A DNA stretch of 64,000 nucleotides from Ensifer sp. LC163 (GTDB lineage Bacteria; Pseudomonadota; Alphaproteobacteria; Rhizobiales; Rhizobiaceae), in the NCBI RefSeq assembly GCF_001695855.1, contig NZ_MBSS01000001.1:186001-250000 (forward strand), written 5' to 3'. The translations under genes were made by a program, and so were the position numbers. Positions 17,758-29,250 of the stretch are shown here, one piece after another (position 1 is the first letter of the stretch; each line of letters begins with the position of its first letter). The notes beneath the pieces were generated by a model. That model ran no database searches and was not told the DNA's origin. It saw only the letters and a program-made list of their open reading frames with translations.

Positions 17758-19716
17758 CTATCCCGCCTGCGCCGCGCCATGGGCGTGGATCACCGCCTCG
17801 GCCTCCTTGCCGTAAAGCTCCTCGAAATGGTCGAAGCTCTTGGAGAAATAGCCGATCCCCTGCGTTGCCGAGCGCAACGCCCGCGCCAGTTCGTCGAGTG
17901 CAGCCCCTGGCACCAGCGCGCGAAAAACGTCCCAGCCCTTGGCGGCTTCATCACGGTCGAAGCCGAGCACCTGCCCCTTGAAGGTCGAGACGACGGGCAC
18001 CAGGCTGCCCGAATAGATCGACGGGATATGGATCTCGACGCGCACCACCGGCTGCATCAGCACCGCTGACGCCTGCGACAGCGCCTGGCGCACGCCCATC
18101 TTGGCGGCGGCGCGGAAGGCGAATTCGGAGCTGTCGACCGCATGGTGCTGGCCATCCGTCAGCGTCACGCCGACATCGATCACCTGAAAGCCAAGCGGCC
18201 CCTTCTCCATCGCCTCGCGCGCGCCCGCCTCGATCGCCGGGATGAAGTTGCGCGGCACCGCGCCGCCCTTCACCGTCTCTTTGAAGCTGAAGCCGCCGCC
18301 GCGCTCGTTGGGATGCACGCTCAGCTTGACGTCGGCAAACTGCCCGGCGCCACCCGTCTGCTTGCGGTGGCGGTAATGCACGTCGGACGGTTTCAGCACC
18401 GTCTCGCGATAGGTCGGGCTCGGCGGCTTGTCGGTGACGCCGACATGGAAGACATCCGCCAGCGTCTTGCACAGATCGCGCAGATGCACCGGCCCCTGCA
18501 CGCAGATCAGCTGAGCACCCGTGCCCTCCTCCTGCATGACCTTCAGGCTGCGGTCGGTCTCGGCCAGTTTGGCAAGCGTGCCGGAAAGCTTTGTCTCGTC
18601 GCGCTCGCTATCAGGCACCAGGATGCGTTCCAGCATCGGCGTCGGCGGCGCCGTCCAGTCCGGCGCCTCGGACGCGGCAGTAGCGGTCAAAAGGGCCGGC
18701 ACCGGCAAGTGGTCGGATTTGACGGCGGCAAAGATGGCGCCGGGTTCCGGCGCGGCTGTCGCAAACGGTTTTCCGGTCGCCGGGTCCTGCACCGAGCCGA
18801 GGCCGCCGCCGCCGAGCGCCGCTCCCTGCTTGATGCCGTTCGAAAGCGCGCGCACCAGCACGGTCTTGCCGACATTCTGGCGGTGATAGGCGTGAAAGCT
18901 GACAGCAGCAAGGCTCGCCTCGGCAATCTGGCCCGCCTCGCCCAGCCTTTTTCGCAACGTGTCGACCGGTGGCGCCTCGTGCCGCAGCGCCTTCATCAGG
19001 CGCAGGATGCCGTTGCTGTGGCTCGCCGCCCCGACGAGCACCGGAATGATCCGGTTTTCCCTGAGAAGCCGCGAGGAAATGGCATAGATCGTGTCGCTGC
19101 CCGGCTCGCGGTCCTCGATCAGCTCTTCGAGCAGCCAGTCGTCGAATTCCGAGAGGTGTTCGAGCAGCTCGGCACGCGCTTCCTTCTCTTGCTCCAGCGC
19201 CGTATCCGGGATCTCGATCAGCGCCGAGGTCTGGCCCTCGCGATAGCGCCAGGCGCGCTCGGAAATCAGGTCGCAGCTGCCGACGATCGTGTCGCCCTCG
19301 CGGATCGGCACCTGGCGCAGGATCAGCATGTGGCTGGAATAATCCTGCAGCGCGGCGATAACATCCCTCAATCGCCCGCGCGGCTCGTCCATCCGGTTGA
19401 CGAAGATGACACAGGGCGTGCCCGATGCCTCGATCACCTTGAGATAGGGCGCCGCCAGCACCGCCTCCTCCGGTGCCGGCGAGACACAGAGCACGCAGGC
19501 GTCGCTTGCCAGAAGCGCGTGCTGCGCATGGGCGAGCGCCTCGGTGCCGCCGGGCGTGTCGAGCGCACACCAGGTTTCCTTGCCGATCTCGAATTCGGTG
19601 ATGTTCAATCCGTAAGGTGACGTGGCCTTTCTCGAGCTTTCCCCGAGCGCAGCCAGTTTTTCCACCAGCGTGGATTTTCCGGTCTGCGAAGGCCCAACTA
19701 CCGTGAAGCAGCGCAT
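17758..19716 (-). CDS. Elongation factor G paralogue
   Basis: The protein is 652 residues from the ATG at 19716 (GGGGAGGATCGCCG upstream), shorter than EF-G (about 700). G1 is GPSQTGKST and G4 is NRMD, so nucleotide binding is kept. The G3 motif reads DTPGG where EF-G has DTPGH, so the His that positions the attacking water is missing. EF-G domains III to V follow (SPTYRETVL, GGAGQFADVKLSVHP, then domains IV and V). It is not the housekeeping translocase, which is normally encoded with the str ribosomal operon; a ribosome-associated stress or recycling role is possible. It is monocistronic. Confidence 0.85.
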   Translation of the reverse strand: MRCFTVVGPSQTGKSTLVEKLAALGESSRKATSPYGLNITEFEIGKETWCALDTPGGTEALAHAQHALLASDACVLCVSPAPEEAVLAAPYLKVIEASGTPCVIFVNRMDEPRGRLRDVIAALQDYSSHMLILRQVPIREGDTIVGSCDLISERAWRYREGQTSALIEIPDTALEQEKEARAELLEHLSEFDDWLLEELIEDREPGSDTIYAISSRLLRENRIIPVLVGAASHSNGILRLMKALRHEAPPVDTLRKRLGEAGQIAEASLAAVSFHAYHRQNVGKTVLVRALSNGIKQGAALGGGGLGSVQDPATGKPFATAAPEPGAIFAAVKSDHLPVPALLTATAASEAPDWTAPPTPMLERILVPDSERDETKLSGTLAKLAETDRSLKVMQEEGTGAQLICVQGPVHLRDLCKTLADVFHVGVTDKPPSPTYRETVLKPSDVHYRHRKQTGGAGQFADVKLSVHPNERGGGFSFKETVKGGAVPRNFIPAIEAGAREAMEKGPLGFQVIDVGVTLTDGQHHAVDSSEFAFRAAAKMGVRQALSQASAVLMQPVVRVEIHIPSIYSGSLVPVVSTFKGQVLGFDRDEAAKGWDVFRALVPGAALDELARALRSATQGIGYFSKSFDHFEELYGKEAEAVIHAHGAAQAG

Positions 19717-19990
19717 CGGCGATCCTCCCCTGTCGCGGAGCGCCGCGCGTTTCGACGCCCTGCCTCCTATTAATTCTAGGGCATCTTTTGTGCTTTCAAT
19801 GGCCTTGCGCAAAAACGGGCCACCTGCCGCGCTTCAAAATGGGTCGGACGGCGTTCGCACCGGCTCACAAACCGATTGCAAAACAGCATCAGTTTTGCAA
19901 TAACCCAGGGGTGAAACCCGACCTATGGTCGTTGCGCGCAGCTGCCAGACGCCACGCGCGCCGGAAACGTCAACATCGGAGATCGTCCGC

Positions 19991-20674
19991 ATGTCGCTCA
20001 CCCTTTATCTGCATCCGCTCGCCTCGTTCTGTCACAAGGTGCTGATCGCGCTTTATGAGAACGGCACGCCTTTCGAAATAAGCCTGGTCGATCTTCTGGA
20101 CCCCGAGGAGGCGGCCCGCTTCGCGGAGCTCTGGCCGGTCGGCAAGATGCCGGTGCTGCGCGATAGCGCCCGCGATGTCACCCTGCCGGAAACCTCCATC
20201 ATCATCGAATATCTCGATCGCCACTATCCCGGCGCTCGCCCGCTCATTCCGGCGAATGCGCAGGAGGCGCTGCAGGTGAGGCTCTGGGATCGCTTCTTCG
20301 ATCTCTACATCCATACGCCGATGCAGAAGATTGTCACCGACACGCTGCGTGCCACCGGCGAGAACGACCATCGTGGAGTGGCCGACGCCCGCGCCACGCT
20401 TGGCGTCGCCTACGGCATGGCCGACCGGCATTTCGCCACCAACGCGTTTGCCGGTGGCGCCGCCTTCACCCTTGCCGATTGCGCCGCGGCCCCCGCTCTC
20501 TTCTATGCCGGAATTGTCGAGCCTTTTGCCGACGGGCATCCGCATCTTTCGGCCTATTTCGAACGGCTGCTCGAGCGCCCGTCGATGAACCGTGTGCTGG
20601 CCGAGGCGCGGCCCTATTTCCACATGTTTCCCTATAGGGATCTCATGCCGGCGCGGTTTCTCGCCGGGGCCTGA
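19991..20674 (+). CDS. Glutathione S-transferase family protein
   Basis: The protein is 227 residues from the ATG at 19991 (CGGAG nine bases upstream). The thioredoxin-like half carries LYLHPLASFCHKVLIALYE and VGKMPVLRDSARDVTLPETSIIIEYLD; the helical half carries AFTLADCAAAPALFY. The LASFCHK start has a Ser-x-Cys pair typical of beta-type or related bacterial GSTs. Monocistronic. Confidence 0.9.
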   Translation: MSLTLYLHPLASFCHKVLIALYENGTPFEISLVDLLDPEEAARFAELWPVGKMPVLRDSARDVTLPETSIIIEYLDRHYPGARPLIPANAQEALQVRLWDRFFDLYIHTPMQKIVTDTLRATGENDHRGVADARATLGVAYGMADRHFATNAFAGGAAFTLADCAAAPALFYAGIVEPFADGHPHLSAYFERLLERPSMNRVLAEARPYFHMFPYRDLMPARFLAGA

Positions 20675-20706
20675 GAGAGCCCCGGTAAACGCGGTGCAAG
20701 GCGAGC

Positions 20707-21687
20707 TTACTCGACCTGCTTCGGCGGGGTGCCTATCGGGAAGGCGAGCGTGACGAAACCGGCCGTGCCTTCCATGCGGTTCTTCGCCGCAAATTCCTGA
20801 TAAACCTTCAGCCGCAGCGAAACCGGCGTTTCGCCCATCTTGAAGTTGTAGCCGACGGTGCCGCCGAGCGCCGCCACCCGGCCCTTGAAATCGCCGAGCC
20901 GCGCGCCCGAGCCGCTGTCGCCTGTCACCTGCTGGTAGAAGTAGCCAACGATACCGGCGGAGAATTGCGGCGTGAACTGCTTGGAGAGCGCCCATTCCGT
21001 GTGGAATTCGGTACCGGTGCGGTAGTCCGTCGCCGGGTTCTCGCCGTTGAAGGTGAAACCTGCCGCTCCCGAGAGGTCGATGCCTGTTTCCGGGTTGAAC
21101 CAGGTTCCGGCAAAGGTGAGGTCCGCCCCCCAGCGATTGAACGACAGATTGGCGATCTCGCCCTTCTGGTAGTCGCCGATCGGCACGTTGACGATGAGGT
21201 TGGTCGACCAGTGGAAGTCGCCCTCGTGCCAGCCGAGCGAAGCGCCGACAATCGGGTCGCCGATGGTGAAGATCGAATCCTCGACGCCGCGGCTAAGCCC
21301 GCCCGGCAGCGAAACCGACGCATCCACGTTGGGGCCGCCGAAGGGCACGACAGCGGTGAAGCCGAGATTGCCGCCCATCACCTCCTCGGGAAGGACCCAA
21401 AGCCCGGTGACGAAATCCGCAATGATCCGCCCCTCGACCTCGGCGATCACCTGGCCGCCGACCGGCAGCTGGCGGCTGCCGCCAAGCTCGCCAAAGTAGA
21501 AATAGGTGTCGTTCTGGATATAGGTGCCCGGGGGTGCCAAGAGGCCGGCCATCGGGCCGCGCGCGCCGAGAAGATAGAAACCGGCACCGTTCTCCGCCGC
21601 CTGCGCCGCTTGGGGGCCAAGCAGTGCCGATGAAAATATCCCGGCGCCAAGGCCGACAGTTGCAAGAAGACGTGCAGCAGATCTCAT
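20707..21687 (-). CDS. Outer-membrane transporter-like protein (phenol MetA-pathway family)
   Basis: The protein is 326 residues from the ATG at 21687 (GAGGGG upstream). A Sec signal ends ...GPQAAQA. The mature start, ENGAGFYLLGARGPMAGLLAPPGTYIQNDTYFY, is the pattern of the 'MetA-pathway of phenol degradation' outer-membrane family (related to SphA and other barrels). Alternating amphipathic strands fill the rest. These barrels are thought to admit hydrophobic or aromatic compounds. No aromatic degradation genes are adjacent, so the ligand is open. Confidence 0.85.
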   Translation of the reverse strand: MRSAARLLATVGLGAGIFSSALLGPQAAQAAENGAGFYLLGARGPMAGLLAPPGTYIQNDTYFYFGELGGSRQLPVGGQVIAEVEGRIIADFVTGLWVLPEEVMGGNLGFTAVVPFGGPNVDASVSLPGGLSRGVEDSIFTIGDPIVGASLGWHEGDFHWSTNLIVNVPIGDYQKGEIANLSFNRWGADLTFAGTWFNPETGIDLSGAAGFTFNGENPATDYRTGTEFHTEWALSKQFTPQFSAGIVGYFYQQVTGDSGSGARLGDFKGRVAALGGTVGYNFKMGETPVSLRLKVYQEFAAKNRMEGTAGFVTLAFPIGTPPKQVE

Positions 21688-21887
21688 GTGATTCCCCTCT
21701 TTCACCGGGACGAGGATATATCACTTTAACGTGTGCTAACTACCCCCAAGACGGGGGAGCGAGATGCGATCCTTGCCTCCGTCGGATCGCGCGCTCCGCA
21801 CCGGTAGCACGCTATGCGGGAGCCGTTTCGTGCACCCCTTGCTTGCCATCGTCGCGAAACCGCTGCCCGCTGTCAGGCGCCGCACAT

Positions 21888-22751
21888 CTAGAATTGCGGC
21901 TGCGGCTCCGCCTGTCCGCTGCCTTGCGGGCCGCTGTCCCTCGCCTTCGCCAGTTGCAGAACCTCGAGCGCGCGTGCCAGCTCCCAGGCGGCCTGAAGTT
22001 CGGTTTCAAACAGCGCTATGCTGACATCGATCGGCTCCAGCCCCACGCGCGAGGAGGGTATATCGCGGCGGCCGATCTCGTCCTGTACCCGGTAGAGATC
22101 GGCCCGAAGCGCATCGACATTCAGCCCCAGCGAATGCAGCACCACGTTGATCTTGCGCTGCAGGTAGCCCCGCGAACCGGCGCCGAGCTCGGAGCGCAAG
22201 CCCAGGATCGACAGAAAATTGACGAGGAAGAGGTAGCCGTCGGCCCCGAGATCCGCATGGGGATAGCGCGGCAGCGCGCGCATCGTCTCGGAAAAGCGCG
22301 GCCGCGAGCACAGGAAGATATCGATGCGGAACGCCATGTCGATCAGGTCGGTCCATTCCGTGTCATCGAGCGGGCCAAGCCCGTCCAGTTCGTGGTCGAC
22401 ATTGAAATAGGGCATCGAGCGCCTGGTGAGGATGAGCGCCAACCGCACGGTAGAAGGCGCCATCGGCGAGCCGCGTGCAGCTTCCTCGCCCGCCAGGCGC
22501 ACGACGCCGGCGTCCGGCGCATCACGCTCGATCTCGCCGCGGCTTGCCAGATATTCATGGCGCAGCATGGACGCCTGGAGATAGGCGAGCCAGGTGAGCC
22601 GCACCTGGCGGGACGCGACCCAGCGCGCCAGCAGATAGCCGGCGCCGACAACAGGCACATTGTAAAGGCGAAGATCGCGCCGCTCGAAGCAATTGTGCTC
22701 GAAGCCGGCAAACGGTTCGAGGGAGAGACGCGTTCCGGACACGTCGCTCAT
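21888..22751 (-). CDS. Unknown protein coupled to alpha/beta hydrolase
   Basis: The protein is 287 residues. Its ATG overlaps the upstream stop (ATGA), so it is translated with the hydrolase. I do not recognise a family. It is rich in predicted helices and Leu, has a Gly/Gln/Pro-rich C-terminus, no signal peptide and no clear membrane span. The strict coupling suggests that it works with the hydrolase as partner, sensor or immunity factor. Confidence 0.75.
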   Translation of the reverse strand: MSDVSGTRLSLEPFAGFEHNCFERRDLRLYNVPVVGAGYLLARWVASRQVRLTWLAYLQASMLRHEYLASRGEIERDAPDAGVVRLAGEEAARGSPMAPSTVRLALILTRRSMPYFNVDHELDGLGPLDDTEWTDLIDMAFRIDIFLCSRPRFSETMRALPRYPHADLGADGYLFLVNFLSILGLRSELGAGSRGYLQRKINVVLHSLGLNVDALRADLYRVQDEIGRRDIPSSRVGLEPIDVSIALFETELQAAWELARALEVLQLAKARDSGPQGSGQAEPQPQF

Positions 22752-23557
22752 CGCAGGCACTCCTCGATGTCGTCGAGCACCCTGCGATAGCCGGCGTCGC
22801 TCTTGCAGACGTCCGTATGGTTGCGACGATCCACCGTATAGAACGGCGGATCCTGTGCAAAATCGCCGGGTTCGACGATGTTTTCATACTGGCCGATCGT
22901 GATCTTGGTCGCGACAAGGCATCGCAGTCGTCCCCGCGTCAGCCGCGCCAACGTGCCGGCCTCGACATCCCTTATGAATTCCGATTTCGGCCGAAGGTCT
23001 TCCAGGATCGGCGCCTTGTAGAGCAGGCCGCATCTGAGCGCCGCCAGGATCCCGTGCCCCTGCATCACCCCGCCCGCGTTGTGCAGCGCGTTGGATCCCT
23101 TGTGGGCGGGCGCATAGAGCAGGAGCTGGATGTGATCCGCATAGGCGTCGGCGGCCCGCGCCAGATCCAGCGCCACCTGCCGCATGATCGCGCCACCGGG
23201 CGAATGCGCCACGACGACGACCCGATCGTAGAGGAAAGGCTCGCGCTTGGGGCCATAATAGATGTAGCGATTGGAAAATTCGGCCGGCTCGGCCAGCAGC
23301 CTGCGAAACAGATCGAGCACCGAGCGGCTGATCACCCGCGCCCGGCTGCGCACGCTGTCATAGCCGAGGAAGAGAACGTCTGCGGCGGAAAAAAGCGCAT
23401 CCCGCCGGATGTAGGCACTGGCGTTGTGCCAGGTTGCCTCCGCGGCACCGGTAAAGCCGTGCAGGAAAACGACGAGTGTTCCGGGCCTATCGAGGCACCA
23501 GAAGGCCGAACTGCCCACGCCGAAATCGATCCGGCCGAGACAATAGTGATTGCTCAT
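22748..23557 (-). CDS. Alpha/beta hydrolase (esterase/lipase fold)
   Basis: The protein is 269 residues from the ATG at 23557 (GGAAGGGCGGGCA upstream). The oxyanion segment is VVFLHGFTG. The nucleophile elbow is VVAHSPGGAIM, in which the first Gly of GxSxG is replaced by Ala. The C-terminal RNHTDVCKS supplies the catalytic His. The RNHTDVCK form recalls esterase domains found in large prokaryotic and eukaryotic sensor proteins rather than metabolic lipases. No signal peptide, so cytosolic. It is the first gene of a two-gene operon with the unknown protein at 21888. Confidence 0.8.
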   Translation of the reverse strand: MSNHYCLGRIDFGVGSSAFWCLDRPGTLVVFLHGFTGAAEATWHNASAYIRRDALFSAADVLFLGYDSVRSRARVISRSVLDLFRRLLAEPAEFSNRYIYYGPKREPFLYDRVVVVAHSPGGAIMRQVALDLARAADAYADHIQLLLYAPAHKGSNALHNAGGVMQGHGILAALRCGLLYKAPILEDLRPKSEFIRDVEAGTLARLTRGRLRCLVATKITIGQYENIVEPGDFAQDPPFYTVDRRNHTDVCKSDAGYRRVLDDIEECLR

Positions 23558-23825
23558 TGCCCGCCCTTCCAACGCCACTCCGCCCACCATTATACAAGGC
23601 ACTGCTCAATCGGGCGATGCATCTATTGTAAGTAGCATTGTGGCGCGATACGCGCCGCTTGCCCCCCGCCCCAAGCCCCCGTCCCAAAGCCCCTCCTCCC
23701 AAAGAAAGTTGACGCGACCACGGGCGCGAGGCGCGTCATCTGCATCACCACCTTGCTCAGCCTTCCTGCGCCCCTAGTTTGTTTTCAACGGCAAGGGCCT
23801 GACACCAGGGAATGAGGATAGCCAG

Positions 23826-24875
23826 ATGGAATACCGGTTGCTCGGCCGATCAGGCCTGAAAATCTCGACGATCACCATGGGAACGATGACGATCGGCGGC
23901 GGCGGCAAGTTCGCGCAGGTCGGCAATGTCGGCCTCGACGAGGCGCGCCTTTATGTCGACATGTGCCTCGACGCCGGCGTCAACCTGATCGACACCGCCG
24001 ACATCTATTCCACCGGCGGCTCGGAGGAGATCATCGGCAAGATCCTCGCCGGCAAGCGCAAGAACGGCGTGCTGGTCGCCACCAAGGCCCGCTTCAGCAT
24101 GGGTCCGGGGCCGAATGACGGCGGGCTCTCCCGCCATCACCTGATTACCGCCTGCGAGGCGAGCCTCAGGCGGCTGAAAACCGACGTCATCGATCTCTAC
24201 CAGGTGCATGAATGGGACGGCCAGACGCCGCTGGAAGAAACGATGGAGGCGCTCGACACGCTCGTGCGCCACGGCAAGGTGCGCTACATCGGCTGCTCCA
24301 ACTATTCCGGCTGGCACATCATGAAGGCGCTCGGCATCAGCGCGCTCGAGCGGCGCCAACGCTTCGTCAGCCAGCAGATCCATTACACGCTGGAAGCGCG
24401 CGAGGCCGAATACGAACTGCTGCCGATCAGTATCGACCAGGGTCTTGGCGTGCTCGTCTGGAGCCCGCTTGCCGGCGGCCTGCTCTCCGGCAAGCACCGG
24501 CGCGACCAGACGCCGGATGGCACCCGCCAGCTTGCCGGCTGGAACGAACCGCCGATCCGCGACGAGGAACGGCTGTGGACGATCGTCGACATGCTGGTGG
24601 CGATCGCCGGCGAGCGCGGCGTCTCGCCGGCACAGGTAGCGCTCGCCTGGCTGATCGACCGCAAGGGCGTGACTTCGGTGATCATCGGCGGCCGCCGGGA
24701 AGAACAGTTCCGCGACAATCTTGCCGCGGCCAACCTCAAACTGACGGACGAGGAGTGCGAACTGCTCGACGCCGTCAGCCTGCCGCCGGTGCTCTATCCC
24801 TATTGGCACCAGCTGCGCAGCGCCAGGGACCGGCTCGGCGAGGCCGACCTGTCGCTGCTCGGGCCGCATGTTTGA
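23826..24875 (+). CDS. Aldo/keto reductase
   Basis: This 349-residue (beta/alpha)8 barrel starts MEYRLLGRSGLKISTITMG. The catalytic tetrad is visible as Asp in NLIDTAD, Tyr in IYSTGGSEE, Lys in VATKAR and His in YQVHEWDG. The C-terminal NADP-binding segment is SVIIGGRREEQFRDN. It reduces aldehydes or ketones with NADPH; substrate unknown. GAGGATA precedes the start. Confidence 0.93.
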   Translation: MEYRLLGRSGLKISTITMGTMTIGGGGKFAQVGNVGLDEARLYVDMCLDAGVNLIDTADIYSTGGSEEIIGKILAGKRKNGVLVATKARFSMGPGPNDGGLSRHHLITACEASLRRLKTDVIDLYQVHEWDGQTPLEETMEALDTLVRHGKVRYIGCSNYSGWHIMKALGISALERRQRFVSQQIHYTLEAREAEYELLPISIDQGLGVLVWSPLAGGLLSGKHRRDQTPDGTRQLAGWNEPPIRDEERLWTIVDMLVAIAGERGVSPAQVALAWLIDRKGVTSVIIGGRREEQFRDNLAAANLKLTDEECELLDAVSLPPVLYPYWHQLRSARDRLGEADLSLLGPHV

Positions 24876-24935
24876 AGGGGTTTGAAGGATCGGCAGCCGC
24901 CTGAAGCGTCAGCTCACCGTACAGCGCTTGCGGCG

Positions 24936-25120
24936 GCCCCTCATCCGGCCTGCCGACCACCTTCTCCCCCCTCGCGGGGAGAAGGAAACCCCGCGGCACT
25001 CGCTCGTTCCCTAACACCGTTCTTGGTCGTCATGCCCACTGACAGCAAGCCAGATGGCAACCGAGCCGTTGCGCGCGTCCCCTCTCCCCGCCTGCGGGGA
25101 GAGGGTTAGGGTGAGGGGCA
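24936..25120. repeat. Composite REP repeat
   Basis: The left unit (24936-24987) reads CCCCTCATCCGGCCTGCC...CTTCTCCCCCCTCGCGGGGAG. The right unit (25078-25120) reads CCTCTCCCCGCCTGCGGGGA followed by GGTTAGGGTGAGGGGC. This is the reverse layout of the composite at 2931-3076. Confidence 0.7.
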
Positions 25121-25200
25121 GAGGCACGCACTTTGGCTGCGAAACAGCCCGCCCAGAAACGCAGACGCCCCTTGACTTCCCGCCAAACACGCCCATTTTA

Positions 25201-25212
25201 TATCATATGATA
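25201..25212. promoter_or_regulatory. Palindrome TATCATATGATA, candidate Xre operator
   Basis: A perfect 12-base palindrome sits 28 bases upstream of the antitoxin start in an A+T-rich stretch. RES/Xre pairs are usually autoregulated through such palindromes; this assignment is inferred from position. Confidence 0.5.
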
Positions 25213-25239
25213 CGCAGAAAGAATTCATAGGAGACTATC

Positions 25240-25644
25240 ATGCCAAGCGCCCAGCCGGCTCTTGCCCCCGACCGCGACACGGCAAGACATGAGGAAGCCG
25301 TGATCATCAAGGCGGTGGTGAAGGCCTGCGACCTGTGGAAGCTGACCAACAGGGAGGCATCGCAGCTCTTCGACGTGCCGATCGCCACCTGGAACCGAAT
25401 GAAGGCGGGTGATTTCAAGGGCAGGCTCGACCAGGACAAGCGCATGCGTGCCAGCCTGATCGTCGGCATCTTCAAGGGCCTGCGCCTCTATTTCAACGGA
25501 CCGCTGACCTACCAGTGGCCGAAGGCGGTCAATAGCGGGCCGGTGTTTGACGGCCAGTCGCCGGTCGACGTGATGATCGAGGGCGGCATCCCGGCGATGA
25601 TGAAGGTGCGGCGCTATCTCGACGGCCTGCGCGGCGGCCTATGA
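25240..25644 (+). CDS. Xre/MbcA/ParS-type antitoxin
   Basis: The protein is 134 residues. An N-terminal HTH-like part (KAVVKACDLWKLTNREASQLFDVPIATWNRMKAGDF) is followed by a MbcA/ParS C-terminal toxin-binding region ending FDGQSPVDVMIEGGIPAMMKVRRYLDGLRGGL, a typical terminal signature. AGGAG precedes the ATG by six bases. It neutralises the RES toxin encoded in a four-base ATGA overlap. Confidence 0.92.
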   Translation: MPSAQPALAPDRDTARHEEAVIIKAVVKACDLWKLTNREASQLFDVPIATWNRMKAGDFKGRLDQDKRMRASLIVGIFKGLRLYFNGPLTYQWPKAVNSGPVFDGQSPVDVMIEGGIPAMMKVRRYLDGLRGGL

Positions 25645-26330
25645 TCGCCGAGATCGATTTTACCGATCCGGCCACCATCCGGCTGATTTCGACCGCCTAT
25701 ATCGACGAGCCGGCCGTCAAGCCGCTCTGCGACGACGAGGACGACATCGAGATCCTCAACCGGCTGGAGGCGCTGACGTCGGCGCGGTTGAGCCCGCTGG
25801 CGCTGCCCGCCGGCGTCAACCCGGCCGAACTCCTGAACGATAGCTTCGGCTACGGCTGGTCGCTGATCAACGCCGCATTCTGCCACGCCCGCCCGCCTGG
25901 CAACCGCTTCAACAACGAGGACCGCGGCGCCTGGTACTGCGCCTTCGGCGACAACGCGCTTGAAACCTGCCAGGCCGAGATCGTCTATCACCGCACAAGG
26001 GCGCTGGCGGATGCCGGCATCTTCCACGATATCGGCGCCTATCGCGAACTGATCGCCGGCTTCACCTGCCGTTTTCACGATGTGCGCGGCGAAACAGGCC
26101 CTGCCTATCTCGGCCCGGATCCCGCCCTTGCCTACCCCGCCGGCCAGGCGCTCGCCGCCACCATCTTCTCCGGCGGCGGCAACGGCCTGATCTACCCTTC
26201 CGCCCGCCACCCCTCCGGCGAGTGCATCGCCGTCTTCCGCCCCGCCGTCATCCAGAACATCCGCCAGGGCCGCACCATCACCTTCGAGTGGACGGGCTCG
26301 CCCGAACCGACGATTCTCAGTGAAAGCTGA
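25641..26330 (+). CDS. RES-domain toxin
   Basis: The protein is 229 residues, a little longer than typical RES toxins because of about 75 extra N-terminal residues. The RES core has NRFN, RGAWYCAFGDNALETCQAE and NGLIYPSARHPSGECIAVFRP, supplying the Arg, Tyr, Glu and Ser of the NAD-binding pocket. Characterised members (MbcT and relatives) deplete cellular NAD+. It is translationally coupled to the antitoxin. Confidence 0.93.
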   Translation: MIAEIDFTDPATIRLISTAYIDEPAVKPLCDDEDDIEILNRLEALTSARLSPLALPAGVNPAELLNDSFGYGWSLINAAFCHARPPGNRFNNEDRGAWYCAFGDNALETCQAEIVYHRTRALADAGIFHDIGAYRELIAGFTCRFHDVRGETGPAYLGPDPALAYPAGQALAATIFSGGGNGLIYPSARHPSGECIAVFRPAVIQNIRQGRTITFEWTGSPEPTILSES

Positions 26331-26425
26331 ACGCCCCATGGCGGTGCTGCGGACGCAGAATTTGGCGCGAAGCGGCAGGCTCGAAAAATGAGGGACAGTG
26401 GAGAGGCCGGGAACCTTCGCTGGCA

Positions 26426-27331
<906 letters not shown>

Positions 27332-27465
27332 TCATGAATTCCTCTCATAACCTCTTGCGAGATTTACCACCTAATCCTGATCAATCCCATGCACTAACTT
27401 GCCTGAGACAACCGCGACCACTTCAGGCCGGCAACATTGACCGCCATTTGCAAAGGATCGACGCC

Positions 27466-28954
<1,489 letters not shown>

Positions 28955-28962
28955 CCTCGCGC

Positions 28963-29250
28963 GTGTCCCACGGCCAGCCGGTCGGCTTTGCCATGTACGC
29001 GCTCGATCCCGACGACGGCAACCACTGGATCTACCGCCTGATGATCGACGCCCGCAATCAGGGCAAGGGTTTTGGCCGCAAGGCGCTCGCCGCCGTCGTC
29101 GAGACGATGGCGACCATCCCCGGATGCGACGCGATCTATCTCGGCGTCTATCCCGACAACACCCGCGCCCATGCGCTCTACCGGCGCTTCGGCTTTCGCG
29201 AGACGGGCCAGATCATCGGCGGCGAAACCGTGCTGCGGCTCGATCTTTGA
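28963..29250 (+). pseudogene. GNAT acetyltransferase, N-terminally truncated remnant
   Basis: The 95 codons from a GTG at 28963 carry the second half of a GNAT domain: PVGFAMYALDPDDGNHWIYRLMIDARNQGKGFGRKALAAVV (acetyl-CoA loop QGKGFG), then YLGVYPDNTRAHALYRRFGFRETG. Relatives of the spermidine-acetyltransferase type have about 55 to 60 further residues before this point. They are absent because the aldo/keto reductase stop lies eight bases upstream. No ribosome site is convincing. It is probably a deletion remnant, though expression by read-through is possible. Confidence 0.7.

Larger units (their letters stand above)
24876..25239. other. Intergenic region with REP pair and RES/Xre promoter
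   Basis: It holds a composite REP repeat (24936-25120) and, at its right end, the promoter/operator of the toxin-antitoxin pair. No gene seen. Confidence 0.5.

Noticed and set aside
18142-19620. 492-codon open frame antisense to the EF-G paralogue
   Set aside because: Arg/His/Ala-rich shadow frame without family resemblance.
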